DNA of 64,000 bases from Acidobacteriota bacterium (GTDB taxonomy: Bacteria > Acidobacteriota > Terriglobia > Terriglobales > Acidobacteriaceae): NCBI GenBank assembly GCA_021851335.1, contig JAJZEA010000006.1, positions 1 to 64,000 on the forward strand, in the 5' to 3' direction. The notes under the pieces were generated by a model, which was not told the origin of the DNA, searched no databases, and saw only the letters and a list, made by a program, of their open reading frames with translations. The translations under genes and the position numbers were made by a program. Shown here piece by piece: positions 19,138 through 27,975 of the stretch. Position 1 is the stretch's first letter, and each line of letters opens with the position of its first letter.

Positions 19138-20007
19138 ATGAGAACGATTCGGATGCTTGGCGTGACGCTGATTCTGGCCGTGGCGACGATGATTCCGGCG
19201 AAGGCGAATGTCTTTGTCGGCATAGGATTTGGTCCGGTGCTGGCACCGGTGCCGTATGCGTATGCGCCACCGCTTTGTGATTATGGGTTCTACCAGTTTT
19301 TCCCGTATTCGTGCGCGCCGTATGGCTACTACGGCGATGACTGGTTTGCCGGTGGAGCGTTCATCGGAATCGGGCCGTGGTATGGCTGGGGCTATCCGGG
19401 CTGGGGTTATGGCGGCTGGGGCTATGGCGGCTGGGGCTACCGCGACGGATGGCGGGATCGTTATGGCCGCGGATATGGCGGACGGTATGGTTATGGCGGT
19501 CGGCCAGGAATCGGCTATGGGAACCGCGGCGGCTATGGCGCGCGGAATACGATTGCCCAGGGTGGGGCGCCACACGCTACACCCGGTGCTGGATTGGGTG
19601 GCGCACGGCCTGGATATGGCGGCAGCAATGGCATCCGTTCGACGGGAAGCACAGGCGGATTTCGCCCGACGTATGGCGGCGGATTGAGCGGCAGAAACGT
19701 GACGAACCAGCACATGTCACCCGGTGCGGGAAGCTACGGCGGTGGATTCCGACCCACGTATGGCGGCGGATTCGGCGGGAATCGCTATGGCGGAGTTTCA
19801 CACTTCGGCGGAGGCTACGGTGGAGGTTCGCACTATGGCGGAGTTTCACACTTTGGCGGAGGCTACGGTGGGGGTTCGCACTTTGGCGGCGGATCGCACT
19901 TTGGCGGATTTGGCGGCGGAGGCGGTCACTTCGGCGGTGGCCACTTTGGCGGCGGTGGCCACTTTGGCGGCGGCGGTCACTTTGGCGGCGGCGGCGGTCA
20001 CCGGTAA
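19138..20007 (+). CDS. Secreted glycine/tyrosine/histidine-rich repeat protein
   Basis: A 289-residue protein whose ATG follows GGGAGG at a good distance. Residues 1-25 form a signal peptide (MRTIRMLGVTLILAVATMIPAKA/N). Mature residues 26-80 are aromatic-rich with two Cys. The rest is low complexity: first GYGGWGYGGWGY and GYGG/RPG repeats, then FRPTYGGG units (about 182-215), then GGGSHFGG/GYGGGSHYGG repeats ending in GGGGHFGGGG runs. Histidines recur every few residues in the last third, so metal binding or an adhesive, extensible role is possible but unproven. The family is unknown to me. Repeat expansions in the DNA are visible from about 19790 to 20000. A T-tailed hairpin follows the gene. 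Confidence 0.75.
   Translation: MRTIRMLGVTLILAVATMIPAKANVFVGIGFGPVLAPVPYAYAPPLCDYGFYQFFPYSCAPYGYYGDDWFAGGAFIGIGPWYGWGYPGWGYGGWGYGGWGYRDGWRDRYGRGYGGRYGYGGRPGIGYGNRGGYGARNTIAQGGAPHATPGAGLGGARPGYGGSNGIRSTGSTGGFRPTYGGGLSGRNVTNQHMSPGAGSYGGGFRPTYGGGFGGNRYGGVSHFGGGYGGGSHYGGVSHFGGGYGGGSHFGGGSHFGGFGGGGGHFGGGHFGGGGHFGGGGHFGGGGGHR
19385..20001 (+). repeat. Degenerate tandem repeats coding Gly-rich units
   Basis: Three in-frame repeat blocks are visible: GGCTGGGGCTATGGC-type 21-base units at about 19390-19440, two copies of a unit containing GGCGGAGTTTCACACTT(C/T)GG at about 19790-19865, and short CACTTTGGCGGCGGC units at about 19880-20000. They encode the Gly/Tyr/His repeats of the overlapping gene. 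Slippage here would change protein length without breaking the frame, because the units are multiples of three. Confidence 0.7.
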
Positions 20008-20055
20008 GCGTGCTTTTGGAACAACCCGGACCGGCGGGACAGAAATTCGACAAGG

Positions 20056-20090
20056 AATCGGGGGTGGCTAGAGCCACTCCCGATTTTTTT
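20056..20090 (+). terminator. Rho-independent terminator of the glycine-rich gene
   Basis: The hairpin AATCGGGGGTGGC ... GCCACTCCCGATT has one G/T mismatch and a four-base TAGA loop. It is followed by TTTTTTT on the plus strand, 48 bases after the stop codon. The minus strand has no T-run after the stem, so it does not look like a terminator for the opposing murG. Confidence 0.85.
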
Positions 20091-20118
20091 GCTTTCGGCG
20101 AGGGTTATTCGATGAGCA

Positions 20119-21237
20119 TTATTGGACCGGGGTGGCGAGCGCAAGAAGGCGGTCGGCGATCTCGGAGGCTGCCTGAGGGTGGGCGAGTGAACGGGCGGAT
20201 TGACCCATCGAGGCGAGGCGAGCGGGATCAGAGAGCAGGCTGCGGAGGGTTTCGAGCAGAAGCGCGGGGTGGTGGCGAAGCTGATCTTCGGTGAGCATAG
20301 CGGCGGAGTGGGCTTGTTGCATGACCTCGGCGTTGCGCATCTGGTGATTGTCAGCCGCGGCGGCAAAAGGAACAAGCAGGGCGGGACGACCGGCGGCGGC
20401 AAGTTCGGCGACGGTGGAGGCTCCGCTGCGAGCGAGAACAAGATGGGCGCGGGCGAAACAGGCGGCCATGTTGTCGAGGAAAGGCTCGACACGCCAGCGA
20501 TCGTCAGCGAATCCTGCTGTGGCGCAAGCAGACGAGTAAGCCGCGCGCGTGGCCTCGGCGTGACGAGCGCCGGCCTGGTGGAGGATGGTGAGCGAGGGGA
20601 AGGCTTGCAGAAGATCGGGGATGAGCGGTGGGAGCAGGGTGTTGAGGATGCGCGCGCCCTGCGAGCCGCCGAAGACGAGCAGATGCAGCGGTTGCTGAGG
20701 ATCGACGGGCGGGATGGAGAAGAACTCCGGGCGGACGGGAATGCCGGTGACCTGCGGATGACGGAACCAGCGCGCGGCAGGAGGAAAGTTGACGGCGGCG
20801 GCGGAGACGAAGCGCCCGACGAGGCGGTTGGTGAGGCCGGGAACAGCGTTTGGCTCGAAAGCCAGGGTGGGCACGCGGAGCAGCAGCGCGGCGGCTATGC
20901 CAGGACCGGAGGCGTATCCTCCGACGCCAAGGACGGCAGTGGCGCGAAAACGGCGCAGAATGCGGATGCAGTCGAAGAGCGCGAGCGGAAGCTGGCTTGC
21001 GGTGCGAAGGCGCGTGGCGAGCGAGACCTGGTTGAGCGGGCCGGCGGCGACAAGCTCAAGCGGAAAACCGGCGTCGGGAACGAGGCGTGATTCCAGTCCG
21101 CGGCTGGTGCCGACGAAGAGGATTTGAGCCTGGGCGCGGGCGACGAGTTCGCGGGCGACGGCGAGGGCGGGAATGATGTGTCCGCCGGTGCCGCCGCCGA
21201 CGATGAGGATGCGCGGAGGCTGGATGGATGGGTTCAT
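20119..21237 (-). CDS. murG: UDP-GlcNAc:lipid I N-acetylglucosaminyltransferase
   Basis: A 372-residue GT-B glycosyltransferase at the cytoplasmic face of the inner membrane that converts lipid I to lipid II. The N-terminal glycine loop ILIVGGGTGGHIIPALAVA and the C-terminal donor-site elements FGGSQGARILN, LVLARSGASTVAELAAAGRPALLVPF and ADNHQMRNAE are all present. It is the last gene of the dcw cluster here. Its start overlaps the ftsW end by four bases (ATGA). Downstream, instead of murC, a convergent glycine-rich gene is found. Confidence 0.96.
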   Translation of the reverse strand: MNPSIQPPRILIVGGGTGGHIIPALAVARELVARAQAQILFVGTSRGLESRLVPDAGFPLELVAAGPLNQVSLATRLRTASQLPLALFDCIRILRRFRATAVLGVGGYASGPGIAAALLLRVPTLAFEPNAVPGLTNRLVGRFVSAAAVNFPPAARWFRHPQVTGIPVRPEFFSIPPVDPQQPLHLLVFGGSQGARILNTLLPPLIPDLLQAFPSLTILHQAGARHAEATRAAYSSACATAGFADDRWRVEPFLDNMAACFARAHLVLARSGASTVAELAAAGRPALLVPFAAAADNHQMRNAEVMQQAHSAAMLTEDQLRHHPALLLETLRSLLSDPARLASMGQSARSLAHPQAASEIADRLLALATPVQ

Positions 21238-22331
21238 CCGTCGATCTCACGCGTGAGGTTGAGCAGGATGCCCATGCTGACGAGCATGAAGCAAAGCGAG
21301 GTGCCGCCGGAGGAGATGAAGGGCAGTGGAATACCTTTGGTGGGCAGAAGGGCGATGACGACGCTGATGTTGAAAAAAGCCTGGATAAGAATGGTGATGG
21401 TGAGTCCGAAGGCAAGCAGGCGCGCGAAGGGGTCCTGAAGCAGAAAAACAGAGCGAAGACCACGCCATCCAAGCAGGACGAAGAGCAAGACGATGAGCGC
21501 GGCGCCGAGGAAGCCGAGTTCTTCGGCGATGTTGGCGAAGATAAAGTCCGTGTGCGGCTCAGGCAGGTAAAAGAGCTTCTGTACGCCCTCCATGTAGCCG
21601 CGTCCGGTCCAGCCGCCGGTGCCGACGGCGATGAGGCTCTGGTTGATGTGGAATCCGGCACCCTGAGGATCAGCCTCCGGATTGAGGAAGACCATCATGC
21701 GGGCGCGACGCCAGGGGACCAGCAGGAGAAGTCCCGCGATAAAGGGCGCGACAACGGCGAAGGTTCCGAGGAGATATTTCCACTCCATGCCGGCGAGGAC
21801 GAGCACCAGGCAGGTGGTGGCGAAGAGGACCAGCGCGGTGCCAAAATCCGGCTCTTTGACGACGAGTCCGATGAGGACAAAGGCGGGAATGAGCGCGGGC
21901 GCAAGGGTGTGGCGAAAGTCGCGCATGGCGTGGAGGCGTGTGTGCAGGAACCAGGCCAGATAGAGGGCAAGGACGGGCTTGGCGATCTCAGAAGGCTGAA
22001 AGGTGAAGAAACCGCCGAAACGAATCCAGCGATGGGTGGCGTGAGAGCCGTGCATGGCGAAGACAACCAGCAGGAGTAGCACGGTGATGCCGTAGACGCC
22101 GTAGATGAAGGTGCGGGAGTTGTAGCGGCGGTAGTCGTAGCGCATGGTGACGAACATGCCCAGAACGCCGAGCAAGGCCCATCCTGCCTGTTTTCCGAGG
22201 AAGGCATAGGGTGAACCGTAACGCGCCTCTGCAACGACGGCGGAGGCGGAAAAGACCATGGCCAGACCGAGGACGACGAGTGTGAGGGTGACGAAGAAGA
22301 GCCATTTATCGACTCCAACGCGACGGGCCAT
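21234..22331 (-). CDS. ftsW: Septal peptidoglycan glycosyltransferase (SEDS family)
   Basis: A 365-residue SEDS protein that polymerises lipid II at the septum together with the class B PBP. About ten membrane segments are visible. Conserved elements include the N-terminal VVLGLAMVFSASAVVAEARYGSPY, WIRFGGFFTFQPSEIAKPVLALYLAWFL, MVFLNPEADPQGAGFHINQSLIAVGTGGWTGRGYMEG, the PEPHTDFIFANIAEELGFLG loop and the last TM near PLPFISSGGTSLC. The position between murD and murG identifies it as FtsW rather than RodA. It overlaps murG by four bases and touches murD by one base. Confidence 0.94.
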   Translation of the reverse strand: MARRVGVDKWLFFVTLTLVVLGLAMVFSASAVVAEARYGSPYAFLGKQAGWALLGVLGMFVTMRYDYRRYNSRTFIYGVYGITVLLLLVVFAMHGSHATHRWIRFGGFFTFQPSEIAKPVLALYLAWFLHTRLHAMRDFRHTLAPALIPAFVLIGLVVKEPDFGTALVLFATTCLVLVLAGMEWKYLLGTFAVVAPFIAGLLLLVPWRRARMMVFLNPEADPQGAGFHINQSLIAVGTGGWTGRGYMEGVQKLFYLPEPHTDFIFANIAEELGFLGAALIVLLFVLLGWRGLRSVFLLQDPFARLLAFGLTITILIQAFFNISVVIALLPTKGIPLPFISSGGTSLCFMLVSMGILLNLTREIDG

Positions 22332-23725
22332 CAGCGTATGATCTCCGCGAATGCATTGGGTGCTGTGACTTCGGCGATTCGGCGGACGTATTGCTTGAAG
22401 AAGTGGCCTCGCTGCTCGTAGTTCTCAAACTGGTCGAAGCTGGAACAGGCAGGTGAGAGCAGCACGACTTCACCGGGAAGCGCAGCGGCAGAGGCAGCGG
22501 TGACGGCGTTTTCCAGAGTTTCGCAGGAGTGTATGGGAAGGATGCCGCGAAGCTGGGATTGAATCTTCTCGGCTGCCGAGCCAATGGTGTACACAGCGCG
22601 GACACGCTGGCGGAGAAGCGGCTCCAGATCGGAGTAGGTGGAGTTTTTGTCGCGGCCGCCGAGGATGAGATGGATACCGGCGGGGAAGGCGGCGATGGCT
22701 TTGGCCGTGGCATCGACGTTGGTGGCTTTGGAGTCGTTGTAGTATTCGACGCCTTTGTGTCGGGCGACAAACTCGATGCGATGCTCGACGGCACGGAAGC
22801 CGCGAATGACGGTGGCGATAGTCTCGGATGAGACTCCGGCAAGACGAGCGGCGCAGACGGCGGCTAGAACGTTTTCGACGTTGTGCTCGCCTTTGAGCGG
22901 AATGTCGGCGACCGGAAGAATGGTTTCCGATGGAGCGTTCTGAGCCGTGCGGAAATGAATGAGGTTGTCGGCAACCCAGGCTCCGCGCGCGACGGACTGC
23001 GTGAGCGAAAACCACCAGACAGCGGAAGGAGCGCGTTCCGCACAGGCTGCGGCGCGAGGATTGTCGGCGTTGAGGATGAGGCTGTCGTCGGAGGTCTGCG
23101 CCTGGAAGATGCGTTCCTTGGCCAGGGCGTAGTTTTCAAAGGTGCCGTGGCGGTCGAGGTGGTCGGGGGTGATGTTGAGCAGAACAGCGATGCGAGGATG
23201 GAAGCGATGAACGGTTTCAAGCTGGAAGCTGGAGACCTCGAGCACCGACCAGGTGTGGGGTGTGGCCGCGTCGATGAGTTCGACGACGGGTACGCCGATA
23301 TTGCCGCCGACGAGCGTGGGCAGTCCTGCGGCGGCGAGGATTTCGCCGACGAGCGTGGTGGTGGTGGTTTTGCCGTTGGAGCCGGTTATGGCAAGTACGC
23401 TGCCCTGGAGGAAGTGAGCGGCCAGTTCGAGTTCGCCGAGGATGGGCAGCCCGAAGGCGCGGCTCTGAACAAGCTCCGGAGTTTGAAGCGGAACGCCGGG
23501 GCTGACGATGATGAGGTCCTGGCGTCGAAAGGTGAGCAGGCCGTGGCCGCCCGCTTCGACCATGATGCCGGCCTCGACGAGCGAAGGAATCTCCTGAGCG
23601 AGGGCGGCGGCGCTGCGTGCGTCAGAGATGGTGACCTGTGCGCCGCGAAGACGCAGGAACCTGGCCGCAGCCAGGCCAGAACGACCCATGCCGACGACGA
23701 GAACGCGTTTGTTCTTCAACTCCAT
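22331..23725 (-). CDS. murD: UDP-N-acetylmuramoylalanine--D-glutamate ligase
   Basis: A 464-residue Mur ligase that adds D-Glu to UDP-MurNAc-L-Ala. The N-terminal Rossmann-like UDP-binding region has VLVVGMGRSGLAAARFL. The ATP-binding motif is VLAITGSNGKTTTTTLVGEIL. Further Mur ligase motifs are LNITPDHLDRHGTFENYALAKERIF and YYNDSKATNVDATAKAI, with LILGGRDKNSTYS and LLSPACSSFDQFENYEQRGHFF near the end. It shares one base with ftsW and is followed upstream by mraY after 77 bases. Confidence 0.96.
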   Translation of the reverse strand: MELKNKRVLVVGMGRSGLAAARFLRLRGAQVTISDARSAAALAQEIPSLVEAGIMVEAGGHGLLTFRRQDLIIVSPGVPLQTPELVQSRAFGLPILGELELAAHFLQGSVLAITGSNGKTTTTTLVGEILAAAGLPTLVGGNIGVPVVELIDAATPHTWSVLEVSSFQLETVHRFHPRIAVLLNITPDHLDRHGTFENYALAKERIFQAQTSDDSLILNADNPRAAACAERAPSAVWWFSLTQSVARGAWVADNLIHFRTAQNAPSETILPVADIPLKGEHNVENVLAAVCAARLAGVSSETIATVIRGFRAVEHRIEFVARHKGVEYYNDSKATNVDATAKAIAAFPAGIHLILGGRDKNSTYSDLEPLLRQRVRAVYTIGSAAEKIQSQLRGILPIHSCETLENAVTAASAAALPGEVVLLSPACSSFDQFENYEQRGHFFKQYVRRIAEVTAPNAFAEIIR

Positions 23726-23802
23726 TCCGGACTCCTGAAGCGTGACAGGACCATTGTTTCACCCAGGCGGGGTTTGCGTCAGTATCGGGATCGATTACCG
23801 GT

Positions 23803-24936
23803 CTAACGCAGTTTGAGGGTGGTGAGAGCAAAGAGGGCGAAGACGAGTGCGGCGATCCAGAAACGGGCGATGACTTTGGATTCCTTCCAGCCAAGCAGCT
23901 CAAAGTGGTGATGCAGAGGAGCCATCTTGAAGATGCGTTTTTTGCGCAGCTTATAACTGCCCACCTGAAGCATGACGGAGAGCGCTTCCAGGACGAAGAT
24001 GCCGCCGATAAAGGGCAGCAACAGTTCCTGGCGGATGATGACGGCGACGGTGGCGATGGCTCCGCCGAGTGCGAGTGAACCGACATCGCCCATGAATATC
24101 TCTGCGGGGTGGGCGTTGTACCAGAGAAAGCCGATGGAGGCTCCGACCATAGCTCCGCAGAAGACGGTGAGTTCGCCGACGAGTGGCATGCGCTGGAGTT
24201 CAAGATAGTCAGCAAAGACGACGTGACCGCTGACGTAGGTAAGCACGGTGAGCGCACCGGCAGAGATGATGGTGCAGCCGATGGCCAAGCCGTCAAGGCC
24301 GTCGGTGAGATTGACGGCGTTGGAAGAGCCGACCAGCACCAGTACAACAAAGAGAACGAAGGGCAGGAAGGCAAGCCAGCCCAGATGCGTGACCGCGCCA
24401 AGCCAGGTCCAGGTCATGGCCGGATGCCAGCTTTTGAGAAACGGCACGGTGAGATTGGTGGAGAAAAGATGAAACTGCTGGAGGACAACAAGCGCGGCGG
24501 CGATGGCGCAGGAGACGGCGACCTGAAGCTGGGTTTTGGCGCGAGCGCGGAGACCGAGATTGCGACGCTGGACGACCTTGATGTAATCGTCGGCAAAGCC
24601 GATGGCTCCGAAGGCAAGAGTGGAGAGCATGACGATCCAGACGAAGGGATTGGAGAGATCGGACCAGAGAAGCGTAGGAAGCAGAATGGCAATGGCGATG
24701 AGAACGCCACCCATGGTGGGAGTACCGGACTTTTTGCGGTGCGACTCCGGTCCTTCTTCGCGGATGTACTGGCCTATCTGGAATTCGCGAAGCTTTTCAA
24801 TAACAAACGGGCCTATCACCAGGGCAATCAGCAGCGCGGTGAGCGAGGCAAATGCGGTGCGAAAGGTGAGATAGCGAAAGATGCGAAACGGATGAAAGTA
24901 GGGGAAGAGCTTTTCGTAAAGCAGCCAGTAGAGCAA
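23803..24936 (-). CDS. mraY: Phospho-N-acetylmuramoyl-pentapeptide transferase
   Basis: A 377-residue polytopic inner-membrane enzyme that links UDP-MurNAc-pentapeptide to undecaprenyl phosphate, making lipid I. Motifs are ESHRKKSGTPTMGGVLI, ADDYIKV (metal-binding DD), SSNAVNLTDGLDGLAIG, MGDVGSLALGG and the C-terminal RIFKMAPLHHHFELLGWKE. The frame is open to 25122, but homology starts at LLYWLLYEKLFPYFHPFR. A TTG at 24936, five bases after GGAGG, gives exactly that start, so I call a TTG initiation codon. It lies 77 bases from murF. Confidence 0.93.
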   Translation of the reverse strand: MLYWLLYEKLFPYFHPFRIFRYLTFRTAFASLTALLIALVIGPFVIEKLREFQIGQYIREEGPESHRKKSGTPTMGGVLIAIAILLPTLLWSDLSNPFVWIVMLSTLAFGAIGFADDYIKVVQRRNLGLRARAKTQLQVAVSCAIAAALVVLQQFHLFSTNLTVPFLKSWHPAMTWTWLGAVTHLGWLAFLPFVLFVVLVLVGSSNAVNLTDGLDGLAIGCTIISAGALTVLTYVSGHVVFADYLELQRMPLVGELTVFCGAMVGASIGFLWYNAHPAEIFMGDVGSLALGGAIATVAVIIRQELLLPFIGGIFVLEALSVMLQVGSYKLRKKRIFKMAPLHHHFELLGWKESKVIARFWIAALVFALFALTTLKLR

Positions 24937-25013
24937 GCGGCCTCCAGTGTTGCGTGCGAGATCGAAGGTGAAGGATCGAAGGTGATTGTATCGCCGACGG
25001 GGAACGCTGTGCT

Positions 25014-26426
25014 TTATCCGGTGGGCGAAGCGGCAAAGGTGGCCAGCGCAGTCTCTAGGCGGATGCCGCGGGAGCCTTTGAGCAGAAGCTGATCGCCGGG
25101 GTGAAGGTGGCGACCCATCCACTGGCCGGCAGCGGCAGAATCGGGCAGGAAGACAGCCATGGTGCCGGCCTCGGCAGCGGCACGCACAAGGTGGACGGCG
25201 TTGCCGGAGACGCCAACGACAATATCGATGCCGGCCTGAGCCGCGGCCAGTCCGCAGGCGGCGTGTGCGTCTGCAGCGTAGGTGCCGAGCTCCAGCATTT
25301 CGCCGGCGATGAGAATGCGTCGTGCATTGGGCTGAGGCAAGGAACGTGCGGCAAGCGTGGCGATCATGGAACGAAGCGCTTCCGGGTTGGAGTTGTAGCA
25401 GTCATTGAGGATGGTGACGCCGTGGATGGTTTCAAGCTGGCCGCGACGATCCGGAGGCGTGAGCGCGGCAAGAGCGGCAAGGGCGGCGTCGAGCGGGACA
25501 CCGGCTTCGACGGCGACCGCGATGGCGGCCATGGCGTTGATGGCCTGATGACGACCGGGCAAACGCAGCGAAAGCTGCGCCTGCTGACTGTGGAGCGTGA
25601 ATTGAAGGTGCAGGCCATCGTCGCGCTCGCTGAGCGAAGTGAGCGCCGGGTCTGCGCAGGGTCCATCGCCGAAGTATACGACCTTGCCGACGAAGTCGCG
25701 TCCGAATTGGCTGACGTAGGGATCGGAACAGTTGAGGAAAGCAACGCCGGTGGCTGGCAAAGCGGCAATGAGTTCGTATTTTGCACGAGCGATGCCATCC
25801 TGGCCGTCAGGAAAGTTCTGGATGTGGGCCATGCCGACATTGGTGACGAGACCCCAGTCGGGAGCGGCGATGCGGGCGAGTTGTGCGATCTCGCCGGCGT
25901 GGTTCATGCCCATCTCCAGCACGGCAATCTCATGCTCCGGCTCAAGCTGGAGCAACTGAAGCGGCAGTCCAAAGCCGTTGTTGAGATTGCCTTGAGTCTT
26001 GAGGACGCGAAAGCGCGCGCCGAGAGCGGCGGCCACTGCTTCCTTGGTCGAGGTTTTGCCGGCGCTGCCGGTGATACCGACGAGACGACGACCCCATAGT
26101 CGGCGGACGTGCGCAGCGACGGCTTGAAGAGCAATCAGCGGGTCTTCGACGATCAGCAGTGGCGCGGCCAGAACAGCATCCGACAACTGTGCGAGACGGG
26201 CGATCGAGACGACCGCGCCGACTGCGCCGCGATCCAAAGCGGCGGGGAGAAAATCATGTCCATCGAGTCGCTCACCCCGCACGGCGAAGAAAAGCTGGCC
26301 GGGCAGCAGCGTGCGCGAGTCAATGGCGTATCCGAGCGCTTCGATTGCCCCGGCATTGGCGATGGCGGCGGGCGCTTCAAGACGGGCGGCACAGGCGAGA
26401 GCGATCTCAGCGAGCGTGAGTTTCAT
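25014..26426 (-). CDS. murF: UDP-N-acetylmuramoyl-tripeptide--D-alanyl-D-alanine ligase
   Basis: A 470-residue Mur ligase that adds D-Ala-D-Ala to the UDP-MurNAc tripeptide. The N-terminal domain has AIDSRTLLPGQLFFAVRGERLDGHDFL. The ATP loop is VGITGSAGKTSTKEAVAAAL, with NLNNGFGLPLQLLQLEPEHEIAVLEMGMNHAGEI after it. NDCYNSNPEALRSMI and LIAGEMLELG complete the signature. Its first bases overlap the murE stop (ATGA), so translation is coupled. The hydrophobic, Ala-rich composition is like its cluster neighbours. Confidence 0.96.
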   Translation of the reverse strand: MKLTLAEIALACAARLEAPAAIANAGAIEALGYAIDSRTLLPGQLFFAVRGERLDGHDFLPAALDRGAVGAVVSIARLAQLSDAVLAAPLLIVEDPLIALQAVAAHVRRLWGRRLVGITGSAGKTSTKEAVAAALGARFRVLKTQGNLNNGFGLPLQLLQLEPEHEIAVLEMGMNHAGEIAQLARIAAPDWGLVTNVGMAHIQNFPDGQDGIARAKYELIAALPATGVAFLNCSDPYVSQFGRDFVGKVVYFGDGPCADPALTSLSERDDGLHLQFTLHSQQAQLSLRLPGRHQAINAMAAIAVAVEAGVPLDAALAALAALTPPDRRGQLETIHGVTILNDCYNSNPEALRSMIATLAARSLPQPNARRILIAGEMLELGTYAADAHAACGLAAAQAGIDIVVGVSGNAVHLVRAAAEAGTMAVFLPDSAAAGQWMGRHLHPGDQLLLKGSRGIRLETALATFAASPTG

Positions 26427-27955
26427 GCAGGGCAGCTCCAGCCCAGAGAGTGCAGTGCGGAGCGGGCAATCTCCGCATCGTCAAACGGTATCACGCCGTC
26501 GCGCAGAATCTGTACCTTCTCATGGCCTTTGCCGGCGAGCACGACGACATCGCCGGGCTGCGCCTGACGGATGGCAAGCGTGATGGCGCGAGCACGATCA
26601 ACTTCGACGAGAAATGGGGTGTGCGTGGATTCAAGGCCGGGCAGAATTTCGCTGAGGATCGATTGCGGATCTTCTGAGCGCGGATTGTCGCTGGTGAGAA
26701 TGACGAGGTCGCTTCCCTCACCCGCGGCGCGACCCATGCGCGGACGCTTGGTGCGATCACGATCACCGCCGCAGCCGAAGAGTGTGAGCACGCGTCCACC
26801 GGGAGCGGCGCGGCGCGCGATGGGCAGCAGATTGCGCAGGGCATCGTCGGTGTGTGCGTAGTCCACGAGAACGGTGAAGGGCTGGCCGCAGTGGACTGGC
26901 TCGAAGCGCCCAGGGACAGGGCGAAGGTGAGGGATGGCTGCAAGCAGCGAGTCCCAATCGACGCCGCGCGCGGAGGCGGCGGCAAGCGCGGCGAGGAGAT
27001 TGAGGACGTTGACCTGGCCCATCAGCGGCGACTGGACGGCGTCCAGACCGAAGGGCGATTGAAGCAGAAAGCGCGACCCGATTGGCGTGAACTCGATGTT
27101 TTGCGCGCACCAGTCGCCGGCATCGAGGCCGTAGAGAACGAGCTGGCACCCGGCAGCGAGAGCGGCCTGGGTGAAGTGAGGCGACGCGGAATCGTCGGCG
27201 TTGAGGATGGCGACGCGCGGCGCGGGGTAGCGTGTGCCGTCGAAGAGCAGGGTTTTTGCATCTCGATAGGCTTCCATGGTGCCGTGATAGTCGAGATGAT
27301 CCTGGGTGAGATTGGTGAAGACGGCGACATCGAAAGGAATGCCGGCGACACGGCCCTGATCGAGCGCGTGGCTGGAGACTTCGGTGACGAGTTCGGTGGC
27401 TCCGCGGGCGACGCCAAGAGCCATCCACTCGAAGAGGTCGCGGGATTCAGGCGTGGTGTGCGGCGAGGGAACAGTCTGATCGACGATGTGATATTCGATG
27501 GTGCCGATCATGACGGCTTTTCGGCGGTTGGCGCGAAGCAGGGATTCGGTGAGGAATGCGGTGGTGGTTTTGCCGTTGGTGCCGGTGATGCCGGTCGAGC
27601 GCAATTGCTGTTCAGGATGGCCGAAGAATGCAGATGCAGCCTGAGCCAGCGCTTGACGACCGTGAGGAACGAGCAGGCAGGGGAGCTGCGGCGCTGAAAG
27701 AGCGAGCGCGGCAAAGGCCTCCTGAGAATCGGTAAAGATGGCCGCGGCACCGGCGTCGATGGCGGCTTGAAGGTAACGGTTGCCGTCCGTGACGCCGCCG
27801 CGCATGGCGACGAAGATGGCTCCGGGCAGGAGACGGCGCGAGTCGTATTCGATGGCCGTAATGGATGGCGAGGCAGAGGGGTTGGAAGCCTCGCGACGAG
27901 CGAGCGCTGTGACCTCGGTGGCGATGGCGCTCCAGGTTGTGGTGGATGACTGCAT
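26423..27955 (-). CDS. murE: UDP-N-acetylmuramoyl-L-alanyl-D-glutamate--2,6-diaminopimelate ligase
   Basis: A 510-residue Mur ligase that adds the third residue of the stem peptide. It carries YDSRRLLPGAIFVAMRG, the ATP loop GITGTNGKTTTAFL, EVSSHALDQGRVAGI, TNLTQDHLDYHGTMEAY and the C-terminal LFGCGGDRDRTKRPRMG. The selectivity loop reads SDNPRSEDP. The DNPR form is the meso-diaminopimelate signature, so the peptidoglycan is predicted to be of the meso-DAP type. It overlaps murF by four bases and is preceded by ftsI with a 20-base gap. Confidence 0.96.
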   Translation of the reverse strand: MQSSTTTWSAIATEVTALARREASNPSASPSITAIEYDSRRLLPGAIFVAMRGGVTDGNRYLQAAIDAGAAAIFTDSQEAFAALALSAPQLPCLLVPHGRQALAQAASAFFGHPEQQLRSTGITGTNGKTTTAFLTESLLRANRRKAVMIGTIEYHIVDQTVPSPHTTPESRDLFEWMALGVARGATELVTEVSSHALDQGRVAGIPFDVAVFTNLTQDHLDYHGTMEAYRDAKTLLFDGTRYPAPRVAILNADDSASPHFTQAALAAGCQLVLYGLDAGDWCAQNIEFTPIGSRFLLQSPFGLDAVQSPLMGQVNVLNLLAALAAASARGVDWDSLLAAIPHLRPVPGRFEPVHCGQPFTVLVDYAHTDDALRNLLPIARRAAPGGRVLTLFGCGGDRDRTKRPRMGRAAGEGSDLVILTSDNPRSEDPQSILSEILPGLESTHTPFLVEVDRARAITLAIRQAQPGDVVVLAGKGHEKVQILRDGVIPFDDAEIARSALHSLGWSCPA

Positions 27956-27975
27956 AGGTGCCTTGAACAGTTATT

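Noticed and set aside
19790..20000. Possible CRISPR-like array in the short repeats
   Set aside because: The units are in-frame, contiguous coding repeats of Gly/His residues with no unique spacers.
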